Below are positions 22,146-30,882 of a stretch of 64,000 nucleotides of DNA, in pieces (position 1 is the stretch's first letter; every line of letters starts with the position of its first letter). Position numbers and translations under genes: made by a program. The notes under the pieces are model-generated. The model saw nothing but the letters and a program-made list of their open reading frames with translations, was not told the origin of the DNA and did no database searches. The stretch comes from Tritrichomonas musculus (Eukaryota > Parabasalia > Tritrichomonadida > Tritrichomonadidae), in assembly GCA_039105265.1 (NCBI GenBank), contig JAPFFF010000064.1, forward strand, positions 124,001 through 188,000, in the 5' to 3' direction.

Positions 22146-25097
22146 TTATATATTTTCGGTTGCAAGTAAAATATTTTTGATTTCATCGTTATCATCATCA
22201 TCATCTCCTCTTTTTGTTGTTGTTTGGCTGGCATCGAATTCCGTATCTTCCTCATTTGCGAGTCTTCTTGCCTTGATATTGATCCAAATTGTAGCAATTG
22301 TATGGCAAACAGCAGCAGTGACCAAAAAATAAGCGCCGAAACGAACTGTCGATGAAGCCTGGTAACACATTGCGTCACTTTTTACCAAAGATTTGTCAAT
22401 TATCGGCTCAAGGAACCTGCAGTCACCGTCCCAGACGTAAACCTCTGTAATAACGAGGAAAGACACGAAGAATCCAACAACGAAGACATCAAGACAAGAC
22501 CACGAATAGACGAACTTGCAAATGTAGAAGAAAGAGAGCAAACTTTTTGAATTCAGCGGAAGAAAGAGCAAGAAAAAGAGGCAAATGATGTGAATATAAG
22601 GAACACAAATCGTCAACAAGAAGAAGATCAGTTGTGTCAGACGAGCCTTGAAAGAATTTGGAAATTCAACAGAATGTGAGATGCCTAGACCAAGTTCAAG
22701 AACGCTGACTGAATGAGACGGATTTTTATGAAATGCGTTGAGAAACCAACCGACATAACCGATGAAATTGAATGTGCATGACTTAACATAAAGTCCAACC
22801 GAAAAAGTAGCCAAAGAGACAACAAGAAGAAATACAAATAAACAATTCAATGACCAATGTTGAATCTTAAAAATGCACTTTTTATCAGCCGATGAATTCG
22901 ATGTTGTTTTTGTCACTTTTTTGTAATTTCGTACTTTTCGGTTTATTACACAAATCGCATTTGACATCCCCAATGATAACAATGTACCGATGATCAACGT
23001 AATGAACCCGTAGCCAGGATAGACATAGACATTCAAATAGGTCGGAATATGAAGCTCTTTTTTGTTGTAAATTGGAAATTCAAACTCCAAATGAAATGCA
23101 ACAATCATCACAATAACAACATATGAATCAAGAAGCGACCATTTACCGAGTTCATCAAGAACATTTAGAATTCGTGAACGAATACGAACACTCATAATAT
23201 GAGCTGGAAGAATCCAAACAATAAGCATTAAAACTAGTTTGATAAACGGCCAAATGCATGACAAAACACAGATGAAAATAGAGAGGAAATAACTCTTCTC
23301 TACCCACAAATCAATGACAGAACTCATCAAGCTAAAATCATACAATGAAGGAAAAGAAATTCCTTGGTCATCGTTGATCAAAACTTTAAGGAAAAAATAG
23401 GCACCAAGACCAGTGTTTGATGAAACAAATAACGCAATGATTGAGAATAAGAAAAGCGGAATAAGAAGTCGAATTACAACAGGAATCGCTGGATGCATCA
23501 TTAAGCTAGCATCTTCATCAACTCTCCAGAAAAGTTTCCAGCAAGACTTATCGTTATCACTGTCATAATTCAACCTCGCCATAATGAATATTAAAAGGCC
23601 AAATAAAAGGCCAATTCCTGCTGCAACACAAAAACTGATGTATGTCACTTTTACATTTATATCAGTGATGGAAAAATCATCTGAAATTGTGCAGTTTTGT
23701 CCTTCTATTCCATCGTCGATCAAGCCAATTAAATCTGTCATTATGAGTGATTCATAAATAAAACCGTTTACAAATTTTGGTATCAAATCTGAGCGGTTAT
23801 TAAAGAAAAAGTCGGCGATAAAATTGACAATTTCATTGATCAATTCATCAAGAAAACCGTTTGTTTGAAAATCCAACTTTTTGAATGTTGTATTCAAAAG
23901 AAGTTTGGTGATTCCACTCTCTTCTAAATTGAGCAGTTTCGACAGACAATTGAAATTCATAAATTGTGAATTTGTATAGTTTACACTAGCATTTTTCAAT
24001 GCAGCAATTTGAACGCCAAGATCGAGTTGGTTATTCACAATTTTTGTGTGCAAATTCAATTCTTGAGTGACACCAGAACTGAAGTTAAGAGCAGCCGATA
24101 TGTTGATGTCAATGTCGCCAAGTGCAGAATGAGAATCTAGTATATATTTTGAATTGATATTTGGCCTTAGAAATGATAAGTCATGCCAAGTATTGAAGCC
24201 TGCAATTGACGCCTCCTTTACAATGATATCAATTGTCGTTGGCGTCTTAATAACAAGCGGAACAGCGAAACCAAACTCTTCTCCAATTGATGACAATTTT
24301 ATTGTATCAGAAGATTCAATGTAACGGTTAACAAAATTGTTAAAATTCAATGGATTTGAACCGTCACTCACAATGTCATTCAAAACATAACGAGAGACGT
24401 CAATCACAGGAGACTGGGTGATCGGAATGAGTTCTTTTGTATCATTTATTGGTATTTCTATTGGTTCTTCATAATTAACTTTTGAAAGTATGTAGCCATT
24501 TATCTTCTCAAAAAGCTGACTGCCTTTTTCTTCGAGAAGAGGATTCAGAAGCGAGTACAAGTTTGTGTTGTTATTAACAAGATCTTCAACTAAATCATAT
24601 ATTTGCTGAAGATACTTTTTGGCAATTGATGAAAAACTGCCAGTTAAATCAATCGTGACGTTTTCTATGTGCGCATAAAAAGAGTCTTCAATTATGGTCA
24701 AATTTTGAATTAATTGGTCGTTTCTTCTGTAAAAATGTAAGGGTAGCTGAAGAGTAAAATTGGTGATTTTTGCATTGGCTCTTATGAGACGATTGATTGT
24801 TGCATTTAAATTTACGCCATTTATTTGAAGATTAAAAATTAATGAATCATTATTTGGTGTTTTGTCTGGAAAATGCGAAATACTAAATGTTTGAATATCT
24901 GTACCGTAAAGAAATATGCTTGATATAGCGATATGCATGTGATTAGCATAAAATCTTTGATTTGGTATTTGAAAGTTCAATTTTTTAATTATGCATTTAT
25001 AATCGTTTCCACATTCATCAATTATCTCTGATGGTTCATCTATGCTTTCAGAATGGATGAAAAGGATAAATATAAGAACGCAAAATTTCATTTGCAT
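22146..25097 (-). CDS. Membrane protein: TULIP/BPI-like ectodomain fused to PqiA-like membrane region
   Basis: 983 residues. A signal peptide (MQMKFCVLIFILFIHSES) leads into about 450 residues of alternating strands with many N-glycosylation sequons, divisible into two halves; the second ends in a long helix (ELINEIVNFIADFFF) before more strands, as in TULIP lipid-binding proteins such as BPI. From about residue 500 come nine or so membrane segments. Two contain the motif LGKWSLLDSYVVIVMIVAF and SCLDVFVVGFFVSFLVITEV, matching the repeated WS-x-x-D-x-[FY]-V motif of bacterial PqiA/LetA lipid transporters. The cytoplasmic tail is acidic (DDDDDND). I infer lipid capture outside and transfer through the membrane part. 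The fusion call rests on motifs, not on a search. Met3 is an alternative start. Confidence 0.65.
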   Translation of the reverse strand: MQMKFCVLIFILFIHSESIDEPSEIIDECGNDYKCIIKKLNFQIPNQRFYANHMHIAISSIFLYGTDIQTFSISHFPDKTPNNDSLIFNLQINGVNLNATINRLIRANAKITNFTLQLPLHFYRRNDQLIQNLTIIEDSFYAHIENVTIDLTGSFSSIAKKYLQQIYDLVEDLVNNNTNLYSLLNPLLEEKGSQLFEKINGYILSKVNYEEPIEIPINDTKELIPITQSPVIDVSRYVLNDIVSDGSNPLNFNNFVNRYIESSDTIKLSSIGEEFGFAVPLVIKTPTTIDIIVKEASIAGFNTWHDLSFLRPNINSKYILDSHSALGDIDINISAALNFSSGVTQELNLHTKIVNNQLDLGVQIAALKNASVNYTNSQFMNFNCLSKLLNLEESGITKLLLNTTFKKLDFQTNGFLDELINEIVNFIADFFFNNRSDLIPKFVNGFIYESLIMTDLIGLIDDGIEGQNCTISDDFSITDINVKVTYISFCVAAGIGLLFGLLIFIMARLNYDSDNDKSCWKLFWRVDEDASLMMHPAIPVVIRLLIPLFLFSIIALFVSSNTGLGAYFFLKVLINDDQGISFPSLYDFSLMSSVIDLWVEKSYFLSIFICVLSCIWPFIKLVLMLIVWILPAHIMSVRIRSRILNVLDELGKWSLLDSYVVIVMIVAFHLEFEFPIYNKKELHIPTYLNVYVYPGYGFITLIIGTLLSLGMSNAICVINRKVRNYKKVTKTTSNSSADKKCIFKIQHWSLNCLFVFLLVVSLATFSVGLYVKSCTFNFIGYVGWFLNAFHKNPSHSVSVLELGLGISHSVEFPNSFKARLTQLIFFLLTICVPYIHIICLFFLLFLPLNSKSLLSFFYICKFVYSWSCLDVFVVGFFVSFLVITEVYVWDGDCRFLEPIIDKSLVKSDAMCYQASSTVRFGAYFLVTAAVCHTIATIWINIKARRLANEEDTEFDASQTTTKRGDDDDDNDEIKNILLATENI

Positions 25098-26170
25098 AAA
25101 TTTTGGCTCAAATATTCAATAGATTTTCAATTTTTTAATATTATAAGTTTTATAAAAATTTTTAATATATCTTATTATATAATTTTTATATAATGTATAT
25201 TATATATTAAACAATTTTAAAATAATATATATTATTTAATAAATAGTATATTTATATTTTTACATTATAAATGTATAAGATACAACAGAGAATTTTTAGT
25301 TTTTTCAAATTGTTAGAGACCATTAATAAAAAAATAATAAAATATCTCAATAAATAATTAAATTTTATATAATATAATCTATATATTTAATTTGCATATT
25401 AGTATTGAGTAATAATCTATCAAAAATATAAAAGATAGTATTTAATAAAGCAATCTTGGAATATTTATGAAAAATTAATGATTAAAACTTTCACAAAATG
25501 TTTGGAGTGACAAAAATTTATAACTAAATGCAGAATTTTTTTTAACATGTTTTCATCGATAAACTCTTATATAAAAAAAAAAAATGATTGACTTACTATT
25601 TGTTTAGTATTTTACATATTTATTCATGTGTTTGATATCATATTTATTTGTTATTATTATAGAAAACTGGAAAACCTCTTAATAGAATTTGAGAATGACA
25701 TTTCAATTTTAAACTTTTAACATGAATTGTGTATAGAATTAATATATATATTTATATAAATAAATATTTATAAAAAATGCATAGTTTTTGCTTTATATAC
25801 AGGAAGTTGTTTATTTCAGTGAATATGTTTATTGTCAATCTATTTTTGGATTCAATTTTATATATGGTTGTTATTGAATTCATTTAATAAATATAAATAT
25901 ATATAGGATCTTTAATTTGTTTATATTCTATTTTGCTTTACTTGTTTTGAGAATTTTAATTCATAGTAAAAAAATATGTTACATCATGCTGCATTGCCAA
26001 TAAAAATAAAATTAACCTATGTTAAAATCATTTGAACTGAATGATTTTGAATTTTTAAGTAATTGAATATATTGTATCAAAAAGTATGAAAAAAGATGCT
26101 TTTATGATTTATCTAACTAAAAAATCATTGCATGTTAGTGATAGATGGCTTCTGATTTATTTTCTGGAAA
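25098..26170. other. AT-rich spacer
   Basis: About 1.1 kb of A/T tracts between the PqiA-like gene and the second copy of the dispersed repeat; no gene or clear structure seen. Confidence 0.5.
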
Positions 26171-26695
26171 CTGTTTTTTTTTACTACGCAATTTTTCGAT
26201 TGCATCATTACATGTTCATGCTTTGCTTCTTCGCCTATTGAAAAAGTCTTCGCTTTAATAACTCGATTTTAACAATCTTGTAGATATATACGAATCGGCG
26301 TTCTTCAACTGTTCACGATCTCCAAAAGTAGATACAATGTTGTTATATTTCTAACTTTAGTTTGTCATTGAATCTTGAAATAAAAAGTTTTGAAAAAACA
26401 AAATTCAGAGACCTGGCATCTTAGCACTTATATGTGTAAATTCCTCTGGTGAAGACAATTAAAAAGAGCATTTCAGGTTAATAATATTGGTTAACAATTT
26501 TTTTTTTTATTAAAAAATTGAGAATAAAAAAGCGGTTATAAAACGGTTATTGAAAAAATAAAACTTAATGAAAATAAATTTTAAGTAGTTTAAAAAGTTC
26601 ATCAAAGAAATCATATTAAATGCTGTGAGTATGAGAGCAATCAATTCATCATACGATAAGTTTTGATTCAAAAAAATCTTTCAAAAAAACAACTT
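26171..26695 (-). repeat. Dispersed ~530-bp repeat, copy 2 (inverted)
   Basis: Reverse complement of the unit at 4771-5309. The match runs from CTGTTTTTTTTACTACGCAA at the left to TCAAAAAAACAACTT at the right. Differences are single bases and length changes in the T tract. The two copies face each other across about 21 kb, so recombination between them could invert the intervening genes. Confidence 0.8.
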
Positions 26696-26857
26696 TTTCT
26701 TTGAAATTTGTAGTGACTCATTTTAAACAAAAAATGACAAAAACTTTGATAAATGTTAAATAGGCAAAAACGTCATGTAAACACTCAAAAAGATAAAAAA
26801 GAAAAAGAAAGAGAAAGAGAAAAAGTCATTTAGGTAAAAAAGTTTAAAAAATTAGTT

Positions 26858-29239
26858 TTAAGGATTAACGAAATTTTTGATTGATGAAATGTTTTTCTCG
26901 ACGCCGTCGATCAGCTTGAAATTGTTCTTCTTGATGAAGCTGAGAATTTCGGTGAATGACGGACGATCGCCTGGCGACGTCGACCAGCAGCTGTTGATGA
27001 GCTGGCGCGATGTCTTGTTGATGCTCGGTGGGATCGGCGCCCTCTTCCCGCACGACTGCTCAGCGATGCTTATCTTCGGCATTTTCCCGCCACTCAGGAT
27101 GAAGAACGCGACAACGCCGAATGAGTAAACGTCCACTTTGTTGTCGTACTTCGTGCTTTCGTTCAGAAGTTCCGGCGCCATGAATTTCAGAGTCCCAACT
27201 CCGCTCGTCTTCGACTGCGTCTGACCTTCGACTTCGACGATGCACGCAACGCCAAAGTCGCTGACTTTCACGTGGCCGGACTCGTCGAACAGGACGTTTT
27301 CTGGCTTCAGGTCGCGGTGGATCATGCGCGCTGCGTGGACGGCCTCCATCGCTGAGCTGATCTCATAAATCGAACAGACCTTCTCAATGTCGTCCATGTC
27401 GCCGATTCGGTCGCTCAAGTTCTGCACGCACAGCTCCAGCAGAATCGACGGCGCGTGACCCGGGTCGCCGTAGCAGAAGCCAAGCGCCTTGACGATGTTC
27501 GGGTGGTCCAGAGAGGCGAGAATCTCGTACTCGCGGAGAAACCGCTGCAGCTGGATGAAGCCGCCTGAGTCGCCTGATCCGTCACTTTTGTTGGCGCCAT
27601 CAAAAAACAGAACCTTCAGCGCAAGACGCTGACCCCGGATGACCTCAAAAACTTCTGACTGGCCACCCCGGCCTATCGTCCTCTCAACTTTCAGTGCATC
27701 AATTGAATCAGTATCAAAAAGTTCAAGCTTTATTGGCCTGACACCTTCCCTGTCACTTTTTCCTTCAAGCTTAGCCACTTTTTCTTTCAATTTTGTGTTG
27801 TCTTCTTTCAATTTTGTGTTGTCTTCTTTCAATTTTGTGTTGTCTTCTCTCAATTTTGTGTTGTCTTCTCTCAATTTTGTGTTGTCTTCTCTCAATTTTG
27901 TGTTGTCTTCTCTCAATTTTGTGTTCTCTTCTTTCAATTTTGTGTTCTCTTTTTCAAATTTCAGAAGTTTGGCTGCCAGTTCTTCTTTTTCTGAGCTTTT
28001 TTGGGCCCCAACTTTTTCTGATTTGGAATCGATGTAGACGATTTTGCCCTCAATTTCACTCAGGCCACGGCCAGACAGTTTCGCATCCCGCCTGACATGA
28101 ATCTTCAAAGCTTCTGGAGTGCTTCTCACTTGATCATTGTCAAAGGTGATCTCGGATGCATTTGGAAAAGTGACAGTTGACAGATTCTTGCAAAATTCGA
28201 AGCAGCAGGTTCCGATTTTGACAGATTTGCCAAGGAATTCAATCGATTTCGTATTTCTGATGGATGAAAATGAACCGGAATCTGCCTCTTTCAATGAGGG
28301 AGGCAGGACGAGTCTCTCTGGACCTGAAATGCAGGAAAATGCGCGTTGTTTGATTGACACGAGTGATGAGTTGGATTCAAATGTGACGGTTTCCAATCGT
28401 TCGCAGTTTTCAAAAGCATAATAGTTGATCACTTTGATGTGGGGAGGGATGCTGATGCTCTCTATGTCACGCGCTGCAAGGAAGATGACATCGAAGACGC
28501 CGCTCCCGCGGCTGCTCTCTCTCACAACGCATTTGCCATTCATCATCTTGAAAAACTTGTTTTCTGGTGAAATTTCTACTTTTCGAAGATTACGAATACC
28601 TGAAAAACAACCGTCGCCAATCTGCTCGAGACTCGCTGGCAGCGACAGACTCTCAATTCTGCTGTAACTGAATGCAGCATCTTCAATGCACTTGAGTTCT
28701 GAGTTGGTTGAAAATCTGACTGTTTTCAGATTGTAACGGTTAAAAAATGAGCATGCCTTTATGCGTGTGACTTGGGGTGGGATCACTGCTTCTTCGATGT
28801 CAGAACGTGCAATGTGGAGAACGTCAAATTTGTCACTCGATTCGCTGCTCTTCCCAAGAAGGAAGTCTTTATTGTACAAAATAAAATGGCTGTTCTTTGG
28901 TGATACTTCAATTTCTCTCAAATCTCTGAGATAGTGGCACCAGCGATCCTCCAGGTTCTTGACACTCGATGGAATTTCCAGTCTCTCGATATGTGCTGTA
29001 GAAAAACAACATCTTTCAAATGTTTCAACTTCGGAGTCTTTCGCAAATGTTAAGCAATCAATATCACAGTTGCTAAATGCATTTCCTTTGATAGAGATTA
29101 TTTTATAATTTTTATTTTCATGTTCAGCAAAATGTGGGATTAAAACGTTTCCAGAAGCTTTTGGAGATTTAACAACGGATGCAGTCTTGTCATTCTGATT
29201 GATTTTCACTCTAAGGTTGCCTTTTATTTCAATTTCCAT
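26858..29239 (-). CDS. BspA-type LRR, coiled-coil, protein kinase
   Basis: 793 residues in three parts. Residues about 25-400 hold BspA-like LRR_5 repeats (units such as NLKTVRFSTNSELKCIEDAA and IESLSLPASLEQIG). Residues about 425-500 are a seven-residue tandem repeat, KLREDNT/KLKEDNT, giving a regular coiled coil. A kinase domain at about 515-765 has GRGGQSEVFEV, ALKVLFF, HRDLKPENVL, DFG and MAPELL and looks active and TKL-like. No signal peptide or membrane segment, so a cytosolic LRR kinase that may pair through its coil (inference). The kinase part is unusually GC-rich (bases 27001-27060 are 39/60 G+C) against spacers near 20%. A TCATA box 15 bases before the ATG supports the start. Confidence 0.92.
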   Translation of the reverse strand: MEIEIKGNLRVKINQNDKTASVVKSPKASGNVLIPHFAEHENKNYKIISIKGNAFSNCDIDCLTFAKDSEVETFERCCFSTAHIERLEIPSSVKNLEDRWCHYLRDLREIEVSPKNSHFILYNKDFLLGKSSESSDKFDVLHIARSDIEEAVIPPQVTRIKACSFFNRYNLKTVRFSTNSELKCIEDAAFSYSRIESLSLPASLEQIGDGCFSGIRNLRKVEISPENKFFKMMNGKCVVRESSRGSGVFDVIFLAARDIESISIPPHIKVINYYAFENCERLETVTFESNSSLVSIKQRAFSCISGPERLVLPPSLKEADSGSFSSIRNTKSIEFLGKSVKIGTCCFEFCKNLSTVTFPNASEITFDNDQVRSTPEALKIHVRRDAKLSGRGLSEIEGKIVYIDSKSEKVGAQKSSEKEELAAKLLKFEKENTKLKEENTKLREDNTKLREDNTKLREDNTKLREDNTKLKEDNTKLKEDNTKLKEKVAKLEGKSDREGVRPIKLELFDTDSIDALKVERTIGRGGQSEVFEVIRGQRLALKVLFFDGANKSDGSGDSGGFIQLQRFLREYEILASLDHPNIVKALGFCYGDPGHAPSILLELCVQNLSDRIGDMDDIEKVCSIYEISSAMEAVHAARMIHRDLKPENVLFDESGHVKVSDFGVACIVEVEGQTQSKTSGVGTLKFMAPELLNESTKYDNKVDVYSFGVVAFFILSGGKMPKISIAEQSCGKRAPIPPSINKTSRQLINSCWSTSPGDRPSFTEILSFIKKNNFKLIDGVEKNISSIKNFVNP
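27778..27958 (-). repeat. 21-bp coding tandem repeat (coiled-coil heptads)
   Basis: About nine copies of a 21-base unit (plus strand TTCAATTTTGTGTTGTCTTC...) encode KLREDNT or KLKEDNT. The near-identical copies suggest recent slippage or unequal exchange, so coil length probably varies between strains. Confidence 0.9.
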
Positions 29240-29251
29240 TTACAAAATTTT

Positions 29252-29256
29252 TATGA
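29252..29256 (-). promoter_or_regulatory. Initiator-like box of the LRR-kinase gene
   Basis: TCATA on the minus strand with the presumed +1 A at 29254, 15 bases before the ATG at 29239. Confidence 0.5.
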
Positions 29257-29684
29257 ATGTTTCATAAAAACCTTTTTATAGTTTTTTCAAAATTTTCTAT
29301 TTTGAAATAATATAAAATATAAAGTAGTCAATTAAAACAAAATATAATTATCCCAAAAGAATTGAAAAATAATACGAATATTATATAGTGGATTATTATA
29401 TCTATCATATGGATAATATTATATTATAACATAAAGGAAAAATATTTAGACTTTATTGATCTTAATTTCTTTAAATTTTAGTTGATTTACCTTTTTCTCA
29501 AAACTTCTTATTTTCTCTCATGCATAGGCTTGTTATTCTGATATCAATTATTAGTTTTGGCACTTTTTTTTAACTCAGATAATCGATAATAAAATTATAT
29601 CGATTGGAAATTTTAATTGATGAATTCGATTATCAAGTATGAAATGTGATACAAAAAAATATTCTTTTGATATCGAATCTTGAT

Positions 29685-30135
29685 TAGACTTGTTATTCTC
29701 CGATTCACGAGATCGATAATTGATTTACTTTTTGATATCGATACAAAAATATGCACAGATTCCCGAGATCGATTTCAGAGATCGAGAATTTTTTTCTCAG
29801 CTTTTGATAAATATATGATCGTAATTCAATCATAAATATTTCATAAAAAAGAATGTATTTTTTTGATTTTAATCTTAAAATAAACATCAATACATTCTAT
29901 TACTTATTTTTAAATATTTTAAAAACCCAAATACCAATTATAAAAAAAAGATAAATCTGCTTGAGATCTCGAGATCTCGGTTATGATATCAAGTTTACAA
30001 TTATTTTCATATCATATTTCACATCTGATATCATGATAATCGATAATCTCGATATCAGATTTTGAAACTGATAATCGAGTATCAGATGAAAAAAAAGTGA
30101 CGTTTTTGATGTCGATTCTCAAAATAACAAGTCTA
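29685..30135. mobile_element. Non-autonomous DNA transposon (inner), nested, 8-bp target duplication
   Basis: A 451-bp element with ends TAGACTTGTTATT and AATAACAAGTCTA, flanked by the perfect direct repeat ATCTTGAT at 29677-29684 and 30136-30143. Its ends match the outer element except for one base (TAGACTTG against TAGGCTTG), so it is the same family inserted later into an older copy. No coding capacity. Confidence 0.88.
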
Positions 30136-30349
30136 ATCTTGATTGATCGAAATTAATACCTGAAAAACCATTAAAAAGAGTATTTTAATGGCATTAAATA
30201 AATATATTCTAACTTATTATGTAAAAGAATCAGATTTTATTAAATTTCATAACGGATATGTGAAGTAAGACACTTCTGGTTAAAATTGAATTAAATTTTG
30301 CCATAGGTGTTTTATCGTTTTTGATTTAAGTTTAATCAGTTAAATCAGG

Positions 30350-30666
30350 ATTAATTTTAAAATAGTTGTACTTTTGTGAGGAGACTTCAAAAAGTGGGAA
30401 ATCCTCAGAAAAAATAATCTTAAAATAAAATCTTTTTTTATTTTTACTTAATTTTACCGAGGCTACATACCGCCTAGCGGGCGTCGAGCGAGGGTGAGCG
30501 AAGCGAAGCCGAGCCGAGACCCCGCGGCTGGCGGTAAGAATCGGTAAAAATTATGTAACCTAAAAAGATTTTTTTTTTTTGTATTTTATTTATAGATTAT
30601 TTTTTCTGATGATTTTCCACTTTTTGAATTTCTCTCTCTCAAAAGTACAACTATTCTAAAATTAAT
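30350..30666. repeat. Long inverted repeat with a 77% GC core
   Basis: Arms of about 120-135 bases (from ATTAATTTTAAAATAGTTGT on the left, to its near complement ending at 30666) pair across a core at 30470-30534. The core has 50 G/C in 65 bases, with repeated GAGCGA/GCGAAGC words and CCGCC/GGCGG at its edges. The arms differ at scattered bases and by a small length change. It lies inside the outer transposon. No target duplication was found, so it may be a fold-back element or a part of its host element. Confidence 0.8.
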
Positions 30667-30882
30667 ACGATATCAGAGATAAAATTTTTGATTTGATATT
30701 GATATCAAAAAAATGGATCAATTATCGATATCGAAAATCGAGACTTAACAAGCCTACTCATGCATTGTTTTCAACAAAAAAAAAGTTTATTCAAACAAGT
30801 TGTGAGGAAAAAAAAAAAAGGTCTAAAATGCACATTGAAATTTTGAAAAGAAAAAGAGTGTATAAATAATATTATTGTATTT

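Larger units (their letters stand above)
29525..30756. mobile_element. Non-autonomous DNA transposon (outer), 8-bp target duplication
   Basis: The element starts TAGGCTTGTTATTCTGATATC and ends TAACAAGCCTA, giving an 11-bp perfect inverted end. It is flanked by the direct repeat CTCATGCA at 29517-29524 and 30757-30764. An 8-bp duplication with a TAGG start suggests a hAT-like family (inference). The body is full of GATATC, ATCGAT and TCGAG palindromes and has no transposase, so it is non-autonomous. It hosts a second member of the same family and a long inverted repeat. Confidence 0.85.

Noticed and set aside
27639-28095. Plus-strand open frames rich in Leu/Cys or Ser/Phe over the coiled-coil repeat
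   Set aside because: They are antisense readings of the 21-base coding repeat of the LRR-kinase and have no initiator or domain.
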